Below, piece by piece: positions 1 to 5,089 of a stretch of 5,859 bases of DNA. Under the pieces are notes generated by a model, which was not told the origin of the DNA, searched no databases, and worked only from the letters and a program-made list of their open reading frames with translations. Position 1 is the first letter of the stretch. Every line of letters starts with the position of its first letter. Both the position numbers and the translations under genes were made by a program. This DNA comes from an uncultured Actinomycetes bacterium (lineage in GTDB: Bacteria; Actinomycetota; Thermoleophilia; Solirubrobacterales; 70-9), in contig CAMPIP010000149.1 in NCBI GenBank assembly GCA_946886425.1, positions 1 to 5,859 of the forward strand, read 5' to 3'.

Positions 1-1
1 C

Positions 2-916
2 CGCGGCCAGGAGAAGATCGAGAAAGAGGTCCAGCGCCGCGGCGAGACCGACCTGCAGACCCGGACCCTGATCGAGCAGGTCGGCCAGACCGTCGGCAAC
101 CTCGGCGCCGAGACCGCCGGCCTCAAGAAGGCGCTGCGGCAGCCCCAGACCCGGGGCCAGTGGGGCGAGCTGCAGCTGCGCCGCTGCGTCGAGATCGCCG
201 GGATGACCGAGCACGTCGACTTCGAGCTGCAGGAGACCCTGCGGACCGAAGACGGCCGCCTGCGCCCCGACGCCCGCTTCCTGCTCCCCGAGGGCCGCAG
301 CTTCGTCGCCGACTCGAAGGTGCCGCTCGACGCCTTCCTCGAGGCCCAGGAAGCCGAGGTCGAGGGCGAGCGACTGACCCAGTTGGCGCGGCATGCCCGC
401 CAGGCCCGCGAGCATGTGCGAGCGCTCAGCTCCAAGGACTACCAGGGCCAGTTCAAGGCGGGCGAGATGCCCGACCTGGTGATCTGCTTCATCCCCAACG
501 AGCCGGCCCTGCACGCCGCCTTCGCCGCCGACCCGACGCTCTTCGACTACGCGCTGGAGCGCAACGTCCTGGTCGTCAGCCCGACCTCGCTGGTGGGGCT
601 GCTGCGGACGATGGAGCTGGGCTGGCGCCAGGAGCGGATGGTCGCCGAGGCGGCCGAGATCGCCGAGGCGGCCGGCACCCTGCACTCCCGCTTCTCGAAG
701 TTCCTCGGCGACTTCGAGCGGGTCGGCAAAGGCCTGACCACGGCGGCGAACGCCTACGACTCCGCCGTCGGCTCGATGGACAAGCGGTTGCTGCCACAGC
801 TGCGCAAAGTCGAGGGGCTCGGCATCGCCCCAGGCAAGGAGATCGAGCCGCCCGAACCGGTCGAGATCACCGTCCGGCAGATCTCGGCTCCGGAGCTACG
901 CTCCGACGCCGCCTGA
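2..916 (+). CDS. rmuC: DNA recombination protein RmuC, 5' truncated by window edge
   Basis: Partial gene: the frame is open from base 2, and about 304 C-terminal residues are visible. RmuC family proteins carry a nuclease-like core and are linked in E. coli to limiting recombination at inverted repeats; the exact activity is not well defined. Family hallmarks appear in order (numbered from the first visible codon): RGQWGE at 51-56, the LLPEG/DSKVPLD stretch around 95-110, HVRALSSKDY around 139-148, PDLVICFIPNEPAL around 158-171, and NVLVVSPTSLVGLLRTMELG around 189-208. The last of these is followed by the DFERVGKGL...MDKRLLPQL helical tail. The N-terminal membrane anchor and most of the coiled coil usual for the family lie outside the window; residues 1-45 look like the end of that coiled coil. 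The ATG at 203 is internal (Met68), not the start. No frameshift is visible. Stop is TGA at 914-916. Confidence 0.95.
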   Translation, partial: RGQEKIEKEVQRRGETDLQTRTLIEQVGQTVGNLGAETAGLKKALRQPQTRGQWGELQLRRCVEIAGMTEHVDFELQETLRTEDGRLRPDARFLLPEGRSFVADSKVPLDAFLEAQEAEVEGERLTQLARHARQAREHVRALSSKDYQGQFKAGEMPDLVICFIPNEPALHAAFAADPTLFDYALERNVLVVSPTSLVGLLRTMELGWRQERMVAEAAEIAEAAGTLHSRFSKFLGDFERVGKGLTTAANAYDSAVGSMDKRLLPQLRKVEGLGIAPGKEIEPPEPVEITVRQISAPELRSDAA

Positions 917-946
917 CACGGCGCATCCCGGCGTCCTCCCTCGCTT

Positions 947-962
947 GCGTGCAAAAGCACGC
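947..962 (+). terminator. Hairpin downstream of rmuC (6-bp stem, AAAA loop)
   Basis: GCGTGC (947-952), AAAA, GCACGC (957-962) is a perfect 6-bp stem with a tetraloop, extendable by two U-G pairs. It lies 30 bp after the rmuC stop and 88 bp before ccr. No T-run follows, so it is not a classic intrinsic terminator. U-tract-less hairpins are often proposed as terminators in GC-rich actinobacteria. The position fits ending rmuC transcription; a regulatory role for ccr is an alternative. Confidence 0.45.
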
Positions 963-1007
963 GGCGCTCGGTGCGTCCTTGGCCTGCTTAGTCAGGCGGC
1001 GTCGGGT

Positions 1008-1013
1008 TAGGAT
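1008..1013 (+). promoter_or_regulatory. Candidate -10 element for ccr
   Basis: TAGGAT sits 37 bp upstream of the ccr start codon, inside a locally AT-richer patch of the 134-bp gap. It would give a 5' leader of about 30 nt that includes the Shine-Dalgarno sequence. No convincing -35 hexamer is seen at 16-18 bp spacing (TGCTTA at 985-990 is a poor match). The call therefore rests on position and one hexamer only. Confidence 0.3.
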
Positions 1014-1039
1014 TGGCCGCCCATCACCGAAACACTCTC

Positions 1040-1045
1040 GGAGGA
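1040..1045 (+). promoter_or_regulatory. Ribosome binding site that fixes the ccr TTG start
   Basis: GGAGGA ends 5 nt before the TTG at 1051. It is the strongest Shine-Dalgarno match in this gap. It decides the start of ccr, whose reading frame is otherwise open far upstream through rmuC. Confidence 0.8.
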
Positions 1046-1050
1046 CCCCC

Positions 1051-2313
1051 TTGGCCGTTGACACCAGTGCAGTCGCGAAGTTGGACGTGGAGCCCGGCAC
1101 GCTGCCGGAGACGATGGCCGCCTGGGTGATCCGCCAGGAGCGCGAGGGCGAGCCGAAAGACGCGTTCCAGCTGGAGCAGATCGAGGTCCCCGAGCCCGGC
1201 GCCTTCGAGGTGATCGTGCGGGTGATGGCCGCCGGCGTCAACTTCAACAACGTCTGGGCCTCGCTGGGCAAGCCGGTCTCGGTCTTCGGCTACGGCGACC
1301 ACCCCGAGTACGGCCACCACATCGGCGGCTCCGACGCCTCCGGCGTGGTCTGGAAAGTCGGCGAGGGCGTGACTCGCTGGAAGCCCGGCGACGAGGTCGT
1401 CGTCCACTGCAACCAGGCCTCCTACGAGGACGTCGAGGTGCACGGACTCGACCCGCTCGCCGCCCCGAGCCAGCGGATCTGGGGCTACGAGACGACCTGG
1501 GGCTCGTTCGCCCAGTTCACCAAGGTGCAGGCGCAGCAGCTGCTGCCGAAGCCACCCAACCTCTCCTGGGTCGACTCCTCCGCCTACGGGCTCACCTACT
1601 TCACGGCCTACCGGATGCTGATGGACCAGTGCAAGCTGCAGGCCGGCCACAACGTGCTGATCTGGGGCGCCGCCGGCGGTCTCGGCGTCTTCGCCGTGCA
1701 GCTCTGCAAGGCCGCCGGCGCCAACGCGGTCGGCGTCGTCTCCTCCGACGAGAAGGGCGAGCTGGTCAAGCAGCTCGGCGCCGTCGACTACATCAACCGC
1801 AACGAGTTCGGGGCGATGATGCGGTCCGACGAGAACCTCACCGACCCGGCCGCCGACAAGGAGCGCTTCCGGGCCTCGCGCGAGTTCTCCAAGCGCCTCC
1901 AGGGGATCCTCGGCGACGCTCCCGACATCGTCTTCGAGCACGTCGGCCGGGCGACCTTCCCGACCTCGGTCTACGTCGTCAAGCCGTTCGGCAAGGTCGT
2001 CATCTGCGGCGCCACCTCGGGCTTCCAGCTCGACTTCGACGTCCGCTACCTGTGGATGCGCCAGAAGCAGATCATCGGCTCCCACTTCGCCAACGCCTAC
2101 GAGTGCATGCGGGCGAACCAGCTGATGGCGGAGGGCAAGGTGCGGCCGGTGCTCTCGGAAACGATGGGCTTCGACGGCGTCCCCCACGCCCACCAGCTGA
2201 TGCACGAAAACAAGCACCTCGGCAAGATCTCGATCCTGGTCGGGGCCGAGTCCGAGGACGAGGGCAAGACCGAGGACGGACCCGGCGCGATCCGGGCCGA
2301 GGTCGGCGCCTGA
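1051..2313 (+). CDS. ccr: Crotonyl-CoA carboxylase/reductase
   Basis: A 420-residue cytosolic medium-chain reductase family enzyme. It catalyses NADPH-dependent reductive carboxylation of crotonyl-CoA to ethylmalonyl-CoA, in the ethylmalonyl-CoA pathway for C2 assimilation or for making extender units. The N-terminal GroES-like domain includes VNFNNVW (63-69), GSDASGVVWKVGEGV (93-107) and the long CCR-type loop ending QRIWGYET (141-148). The Rossmann part has WGAAGGLGVFAVQL (205-218) for the cofactor. The C-terminal part has FEHVGRATFP (295-304), DVRYLWMRQK (330-339) and GSHFAN (343-348). The residues reported to hold CO2 in Kitasatospora CCR (Asn81, Phe170, Glu171, His365) appear to correspond to an Asn of NFNN (66 or 67), Tyr146, Glu147 and His345. 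Tyr for Phe also occurs in CCRs of primary metabolism, as I recall them. The carboxylase motifs argue against a plain enoyl-CoA reductase. TTG start chosen from GGAGGA at 1040-1045. The last 20 residues are an acidic, probably disordered tail. Likely co-transcribed with the next gene; no other pathway gene is in view. Confidence 0.93.
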   Translation: MAVDTSAVAKLDVEPGTLPETMAAWVIRQEREGEPKDAFQLEQIEVPEPGAFEVIVRVMAAGVNFNNVWASLGKPVSVFGYGDHPEYGHHIGGSDASGVVWKVGEGVTRWKPGDEVVVHCNQASYEDVEVHGLDPLAAPSQRIWGYETTWGSFAQFTKVQAQQLLPKPPNLSWVDSSAYGLTYFTAYRMLMDQCKLQAGHNVLIWGAAGGLGVFAVQLCKAAGANAVGVVSSDEKGELVKQLGAVDYINRNEFGAMMRSDENLTDPAADKERFRASREFSKRLQGILGDAPDIVFEHVGRATFPTSVYVVKPFGKVVICGATSGFQLDFDVRYLWMRQKQIIGSHFANAYECMRANQLMAEGKVRPVLSETMGFDGVPHAHQLMHENKHLGKISILVGAESEDEGKTEDGPGAIRAEVGA

Positions 2314-2348
2314 TGGCCCCGGTAACGCGACTCGAAAGGGATATCTAG
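2313..2348 (+). other. Possible 11-codon mini-ORF bridging ccr and the next gene
   Basis: The ccr stop TGA (2311-2313) shares its A with an ATG (2313-2315). That ATG opens an 11-codon frame (MAPVTRLERDI), and its TAG (2346-2348) directly abuts the ATG of the next gene at 2349. The arrangement TGATG...TAGATG would allow ribosomes to reinitiate twice in a row. It may equally be chance, because the downstream gene has its own SD (GAAAGGG, 2334-2340). No function can be given to the peptide. Confidence 0.2.
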
Positions 2349-2648
2349 ATGGCTGAGGTCGAGGTCTGCACGCTCGAGTGGCACGTCGCCCCCTTCCGGG
2401 CCGACCGCTGGCTCGACGTCTGGGAGGAGGCGGCCGCGAAGATGCCCGCCTACGGCGCCAAGAGCTGGTCGCTGACCCGCTCCAAGGACGACCCGCTCGC
2501 CTTCCGCCAGACCTCGATCTGGGAGAACCGCGCCGACTTCGAACGGTACTGGTTCTCGGAGGAGATCGAGGCCGCCCGGACCGCCGTGATCGGCTACTAC
2601 GACATCCCGATCCTGCCGACCTGGCACACCCTGGTCGCGGCCGAGTAG
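2349..2648 (+). CDS. Small ABM-like (dimeric alpha/beta-barrel) protein
   Basis: A 99-residue soluble protein with no signal peptide or membrane segment. Its size and pattern resemble the antibiotic biosynthesis monooxygenase / ferredoxin-like dimeric barrel fold. A first strand (EVEVCTLEWHV, 3-13) is followed by a helix with DRWLDVWEEAAAKM (19-32), a strand around AKSWSLTRSKDD (37-48), a strand around AFRQTSIWEN (50-59) and a helix DFERYWFSEEIEAART (62-77). A final strand lies near the C-terminus (PILPTWHTLV). Aromatics and histidines (Trp11, His12, Trp40, Trp58, Trp68, Trp92, His93) could line a cleft, but I cannot name a substrate or cofactor. The start ATG has GAAAGGG 8 nt upstream. It follows ccr by 35 bp on the same strand, so a shared operon is likely, and a role tied to acyl-CoA metabolism is only a guess. 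The fold call is from pattern recognition and is not certain. Confidence 0.7.
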   Translation: MAEVEVCTLEWHVAPFRADRWLDVWEEAAAKMPAYGAKSWSLTRSKDDPLAFRQTSIWENRADFERYWFSEEIEAARTAVIGYYDIPILPTWHTLVAAE

Positions 2649-2658
2649 GGAGCCGCGC

Positions 2659-2949
2659 TCAACACCGCTCGAGCGGTGCCATCGTCAGGCCGGCGGCCTC
2701 GAGCTGCTCCCAGTAGTGCTCGGCCGGCTCGCGCGGGCCGGTCCAGACCGTTGCCTGACCAGTGTTGTGGATCGTGTCGGCGATCCGGTACCCCTGCCCG
2801 ACGTCGACCCCAGGCAGGACGCGGGCCAGCGTCTGGGCCACGTGGTCAAAGGTGTTGTGGTTGTCGTTGCGAACGATCACGCGCCAGTTCCCACCCAGGC
2901 CGGAGCCGGGTCCGGCCAGGCGTGGCCGCTCGACCGTAGTCGTCGCCAT
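2659..2949 (-). CDS. clpS: ClpS-like ATP-dependent Clp protease adaptor
   Basis: A 96-residue protein of the ClpS family, which docks on the N-domain of ClpA/ClpC and delivers N-degron substrates to ClpP. A flexible, glycine-rich N-terminus (1-21) precedes the core. VRNDNHNTFDHV (26-37) matches the family's NDD-T-P-M-F-V loop. IHNTGQATVW (60-69) matches the conserved VH..G.A segment, with His61 retained, and GLTMAPLE (87-94) is the usual end of the fold. The binding loop is not canonical: against E. coli it keeps Asn28 and Asp29, but has Asn30, Asn32, Thr33 and Phe34 where DD-T-P-M is expected. It therefore resembles the divergent, cyanobacterial ClpS2-like branch, and altered substrate choice is possible (inference). 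The ATG at 2949 has no Shine-Dalgarno. A CATAAT box at 2959-2964 would start the message at or within a few bases of the ATG, suggesting leaderless translation. It lies 39 bp downstream of the first CAP gene on the same strand. Confidence 0.85.
   Translation of the reverse strand: MATTTVERPRLAGPGSGLGGNWRVIVRNDNHNTFDHVAQTLARVLPGVDVGQGYRIADTIHNTGQATVWTGPREPAEHYWEQLEAAGLTMAPLERC
2663..2678. terminator. Perfect 16-bp palindrome at the convergent ABM-like/clpS junction
   Basis: CACCGCTC/GAGCGGTG is a perfect inverted repeat. As RNA it can fold into a 6-bp stem with a UCGA loop on either strand. It covers the last codons of clpS (just before its stop at 2659-2661) and lies 15 bp after the ABM-like gene's stop. 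Only 10 bp separate the two convergent genes, so a bidirectional terminator is the natural reading. No T-run follows in either direction. Confidence 0.5.
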
Positions 2950-2958
2950 CGGGACGGA

Positions 2959-2964
2959 ATTATG
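2959..2964 (-). promoter_or_regulatory. Candidate -10 box for clpS (near-leaderless)
   Basis: On the minus strand CATAAT (5 of 6 to TATAAT) lies 9 bp before the clpS ATG, in the 39-bp gap. It is an AT-rich hexamer in very GC-rich surroundings. Transcription would begin about 2950-2953, giving a leader of 0-4 nt, which fits the absence of a Shine-Dalgarno. No good -35 match at standard spacing; CTGACG (2987-2992) is 22 bp away. Confidence 0.4.
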
Positions 2965-2988
2965 AAGGCCAGGCGTCCTCGCCGGGCG

Positions 2989-3606
2989 TCAGCCGACCGC
3001 CCGGGCGGTCGCGAGCCGGGCCAGGTGCGGCCTGCCCCCGCTCTGCGACCGGCCGCAGTGGGAGCCGAAGTGCTGGGTCCAGACGTGGACGTCCTGCTGT
3101 CCTCGGAGGCCGCCGACGACCATGCCTATGCCGATCTGGCTGTAGCGGCCGAGGATGTTGGCGCGGTGCTCGGGGGAGTGGATCCAGGCCCGGAAGATGG
3201 AGCGCGGCGACGCCAGCTTCCCGGTCCCCCAGGCGATGTTCTCCCCGGCGCGCCAGCAGCGTGCCGGTACGTAGCCGACCCGCTGCATCCAGTAGGTGAA
3301 ATCGCGGCCGCAGGCGTAGTGGCTGAAGCTGTCGCAGCGGAGGATGTCCTCTGACTTGTCGACGGCGGAGCGATCGAGGGGTTCGGCGTCACCGAGCGAT
3401 CCCACCCCGGCCCGGTGCCGCGCGAAGTTGCTGAGGCAGTGCATCGCCCGCTCCTGCGCCGCCCGCGGCGCCGCCGGGTCCGCCTGGCCCGGACAGGCCT
3501 CGAGAGGCGCGATCAGCCGCTCCAGCCCGGCGGCGCCGGCGGCTGGGGCCAGCATCGCCAGGGCGGCGGCGAGGACGACGATCGTGGTCGAGATCCGGGC
3601 TATCAC
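2989..3606 (-). CDS. Secreted CAP/SCP-domain protein, six cysteines
   Basis: A 205-residue exported protein of the CAP superfamily (YkwD-like bacterial branch, Pfam CAP). Residues 1-26 form a signal peptide: Arg4, a hydrophobic core TIVVLAAALAMLAP and a cleavage-like AGAA. The CAP domain spans about 52-185. It has DSFSHYACGRDFTYWM (92-107), AGENIAWGTG (120-129), WIHSPEHRANIL (141-152), IGIGMVV (158-164) and the closing WTQHFGSHC (176-184). The His of FSH, the Glu of GEN and the His of EHR are the usual CAP cavity residues. Six Cys (38, 57, 91, 99, 117, 184) all fall after the signal peptide and could make three disulfides. A basic tail follows residue 185. The molecular function of bacterial CAP proteins is mostly unknown; no enzyme activity is claimed. 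Start is GTG (3604-3606) with a weak GAGAGA 6 nt upstream. It lies 118 bp downstream of the paralogue and upstream of clpS. Confidence 0.9.
   Translation of the reverse strand: MIARISTTIVVLAAALAMLAPAAGAAGLERLIAPLEACPGQADPAAPRAAQERAMHCLSNFARHRAGVGSLGDAEPLDRSAVDKSEDILRCDSFSHYACGRDFTYWMQRVGYVPARCWRAGENIAWGTGKLASPRSIFRAWIHSPEHRANILGRYSQIGIGMVVGGLRGQQDVHVWTQHFGSHCGRSQSGGRPHLARLATARAVG
2994..3011 (-). terminator. Perfect 18-bp palindrome at the 3' end of the first CAP gene
   Basis: CGACCGCCC/GGGCGGTCG is a perfect inverted repeat that ends 2 bp before the stop codon (2989-2991). It encodes the last residues (T-A-R-A-V). As RNA it can form a 7-bp GC-rich stem with a 4-nt loop. There is no downstream T-run. 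It mirrors the palindrome at the clpS end and may be a U-tract-less terminator or RNA-stability element, though it could be a by-product of GC-rich coding. Confidence 0.4.
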
Positions 3607-3650
3607 GCCCTATCTCTCGCCAGACCCGGGCCTTCCCCTTAGGAGATTTC

Positions 3651-3755
3651 ATGCAGGCCTCGACGGATGTACTAGGAGGATTGGCGAAACCCCGCACGCG
3701 GAGCGCCGGGCCGGAGAACGGCGTTCAGCGCCGCGAGCCGAAGTCGAGCGTGTAG
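3651..3755 (+). CDS. Possible 34-aa small protein, strong SD, antisense to CAP gene end
   Basis: An ATG at 3651 is preceded by AGGAGA (3641-3646) at 4 nt spacing, one of the best ribosome-binding sites in the window. It opens a 34-codon frame ending in TAG at 3753-3755. The peptide begins MQASTDVLGGLAKPRTR and is basic, hydrophilic and without a membrane segment. The first two-thirds lie in the 118-bp gap between the two CAP genes; the rest overlaps the second CAP gene's last codons in antisense. I see no homology and no clear plus-strand promoter. The SD-like stretch is AT-richer than its surroundings and may instead serve the minus strand as a leader. Treat as speculative. Confidence 0.18.
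   Translation: MQASTDVLGGLAKPRTRSAGPENGVQRREPKSSV
3719..3733 (-). terminator. Short hairpin spanning the second CAP gene's stop
   Basis: On the plus strand, CGGCG (3719-3723), TTCAG, CGCCG (3729-3733) forms a 5-bp stem. The TGA stop of the minus-strand CAP gene (3725-3727) lies in its loop. No T-run follows. It is weak alone, but it is another hairpin located at a gene end in this window. Confidence 0.25.
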
Positions 3756-4315
3756 GTGGCGGCCTGCGGCCCGCCGCCGCCCGGAAAGCCGCGGACGACG
3801 CCGATCCCGAAGTCGTGAAAGCCGGGGCTGAGGATGTTGGCCCGGTGGGAGGCGCTCTCCATCCAGGCGCGATAGACGGCGGCGGGCGAACCAAAGCGCC
3901 GGCCGACGCCACCGCCGATGTTCTCGCCGATCGAGTACGTGCCGCGGCGGGCGAGGTAGCCGCACCGGGCCGCCCGCTCGGTCGCCGTGCCCCCAAGCGG
4001 GCCCTCGTGCCCGAAATAACGCCGAGCGACCATGTCGGCGGAGTGCCGGGTCGCGGACCGGCGCAGTTCGGGGTTGTCCCGGAGGGGGGCGAGGCCACGT
4101 TTTTCGCGGGCCCGATTCACCAGGCACAACACCGAGCCGCGCAGCGCCCGCAAGGTCATCGCCCTCGGTGCCGCCAGGGCTTCGGCGCATCCCCTGTCCG
4201 CCGCGGCCGGCGCCGACGGCGTGGCGAGGGAGAGAACGACCAGCGAGAACAACAGGGCAGTCAGGGCCGATCCGAGCATCGGCCATCGACAAGCGCGTTG
4301 TCCGCCTCCCCTCAC
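3725..4315 (-). CDS. Secreted CAP/SCP-domain protein (paralogue)
   Basis: A 196-residue exported CAP-superfamily protein, clearly related to its downstream neighbour. The signal peptide (about 1-39) has an arginine-containing start, a hydrophobic core ALTALLFSLVVLSLA (17-31) and an APAAAD cleavage-like end. The CAP domain (about 60-195) has SVLCLVNRAREKRGLAPLR (61-79), NPELRRSATRHSADMV (81-96), YFGHEGP (100-106), YSIGENIGGG (127-136), ASHRANILSPGFHDFGIGVV (155-174) and the closing TYTLDFGS (187-194). Cavity residues are probably His103, Glu131 and His157. Cysteines after the signal peptide are 43, 64 and 118, fewer than in the neighbour. GTG at 4313-4315 is chosen because it supplies the signal peptide's basic n-region and lies just after a TATAGT box, although no SD precedes it. 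An ATG at 4277-4279 (residue 13) is the alternative. AGGGGAGG (4306-4313) lies 26 nt before that ATG, too far for normal use. Role unknown beyond extracellular; wall-associated or secreted. Confidence 0.9.
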   Translation of the reverse strand: MRGGGQRACRWPMLGSALTALLFSLVVLSLATPSAPAAADRGCAEALAAPRAMTLRALRGSVLCLVNRAREKRGLAPLRDNPELRRSATRHSADMVARRYFGHEGPLGGTATERAARCGYLARRGTYSIGENIGGGVGRRFGSPAAVYRAWMESASHRANILSPGFHDFGIGVVRGFPGGGGPQAATYTLDFGSRR

Positions 4316-4326
4316 AACAGGCGGGC

Positions 4327-4332
4327 ACTATA
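4327..4332 (-). promoter_or_regulatory. Candidate -10 box for the second CAP gene
   Basis: TATAGT on the minus strand (5 of 6 to consensus) ends 11 bp before the GTG at 4315. A start site at about 4315-4320 would give a leaderless or near-leaderless message, consistent with the missing Shine-Dalgarno. No clear -35 hexamer is present at standard spacing; the place just upstream is occupied by an inverted repeat. Confidence 0.45.
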
Positions 4333-4335
4333 TCC

Positions 4336-4351
4336 ATGCCGTTCCCGGCAT
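4336..4351. promoter_or_regulatory. Inverted repeat in the divergent CAP/sortase promoter region (possible operator)
   Basis: ATGCCG (4336-4341), TTCC, CGGCAT (4346-4351) is a perfect 6+6 inverted repeat in the 90-bp gap between the divergent CAP gene and the sortase gene. It begins 4 bp upstream of the CAP gene's TATAGT box. A dimeric regulator bound here could block or aid that promoter and perhaps act on the sortase gene too. No regulator gene is in the window. Confidence 0.35.
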
Positions 4352-4405
4352 CGCCTTCGCGCGGCGCCGGGGCGTTTCGACGGTAATCGCTGCCAGACTA
4401 GGCAG

Positions 4406-5089
4406 ATGCGGCGGCTCGGCCACATCCTCTCGGTGACGCTGATCACCGCTGGCCTCGTAGTGCTGGCGGACGTCGGCCTCACCCTCGCCTACAAGGAGCC
4501 GATCTCCTCGATCTACGGCGCGATCAAGCAGGGCGAAGCGGCAAGGCAGCTGGACGATCTCGAAGCGAGCTATCCGACCCCCGCCGATCGCCGCGCGATC
4601 GCCAAGGTCGAGCGCCCGCCGCGGCGGGTCTCGGTCCTCGCCCGGCGCTTCGGCCGCCAGGTCGAGGAGGGAGCGGCGATCGGCCGCATCGTCGTCCCCG
4701 ACATGGCGGGGCTCGACGCCGTGTTCGTCGAAGGGACCGACCACTCGAGCCTCGAGAAGGGCCCGGGGCACTACCCGGAAACGCCGATGCCCGGGGCGCC
4801 GGGGACCGTCGGCATCGCCGGGCACCGGACGACGTACCTGGCGCCGTTCCGGCACATCGACTCGCTGAAGCCGGGAGATCCGATCACGCTCGAGATGCCC
4901 TACGCGACGATCCGTTACCGGGTCGAGAAGTCGGCGATCGTCGACCCCACCGACGTCGGGGTCGTGCGGGACGTGGGCTACAACCGGCTCGTGTTGAGCG
5001 CCTGTCACCCCCTATACAGCGCCGCCGAGCGCTACATCGTCTTCGCCCGCCAGGTCAGCGCCCGGCCGGCCCCGGAGACCGCCAGGTGA
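4406..5089 (+). CDS. Sortase, class E-like transpeptidase
   Basis: A 227-residue membrane-anchored cysteine transpeptidase that would join surface proteins to the cell wall or process them outside the membrane. After a basic start (Arg2, Arg3) a single N-terminal membrane segment runs from about 6 to 28. A linker follows to about 85 with SYPTP and PPRRVS. The sortase barrel spans about 90-218, with IGRIVVPDMAGLDAVFVEG (92-110), TVGIAGHRTTYLAPF (134-148), IDSLKPGDPITL (151-162) and LVLSACHPLYSAAERYIVFA (195-214). The catalytic triad is His140, Cys200 and Arg209, all present, so it should be active. The N-terminal anchor, HRTTY.APF and the CxP motif fit class E best; class D/F cannot be excluded. 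Family knowledge gives LAXTG-type signals as class E substrates, and none is seen nearby. The ATG at 4406 is chosen because it directly precedes the anchor; the SD is weak (AGG only). The 3' end overlaps the next start as GTGA. Confidence 0.93.
   Translation: MRRLGHILSVTLITAGLVVLADVGLTLAYKEPISSIYGAIKQGEAARQLDDLEASYPTPADRRAIAKVERPPRRVSVLARRFGRQVEEGAAIGRIVVPDMAGLDAVFVEGTDHSSLEKGPGHYPETPMPGAPGTVGIAGHRTTYLAPFRHIDSLKPGDPITLEMPYATIRYRVEKSAIVDPTDVGVVRDVGYNRLVLSACHPLYSAAERYIVFARQVSARPAPETAR

Noticed and set aside
160..1050. The ccr reading frame is open far upstream through rmuC and could be read as a 717-residue fusion
   Set aside because: The upstream part is arginine- and proline-rich out-of-frame translation of rmuC. 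A strong GGAGGA precedes the TTG at 1051, where CCR-like sequence begins.
1024..2217. A 397-codon antisense frame on the minus strand across ccr
   Set aside because: It mirrors the codon pattern of ccr in GC-rich DNA; the product is Val/Gly/His-rich without a recognisable domain, and it has no ribosome-binding site or promoter.
1629..2348. A 239-codon plus-strand frame inside ccr
   Set aside because: Arginine-rich shadow of ccr in another frame. Only its last 11 codons (from the ATG at 2313) were kept, as a possible mini-ORF.
2716..3354. A 212-codon plus-strand frame opposite clpS and the first CAP gene
   Set aside because: Antisense shadow; the minus strand carries clear ClpS and CAP motifs and a signal peptide.
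3672..4337. A 221-codon minus-strand frame overlapping the second CAP gene
   Set aside because: Arg/Pro/Gly-rich shadow in another frame; the CAP motifs lie only in the 3725-4315 frame.
3344..4405. Upstream in-frame extension of the sortase
   Set aside because: It is antisense to both CAP genes and low-complexity. The sortase's own membrane anchor starts directly after the ATG at 4406.
4328..5008. A 226-codon minus-strand frame opposite the sortase
   Set aside because: Asp/Arg/Val-rich antisense shadow of the sortase, which has a complete catalytic triad.
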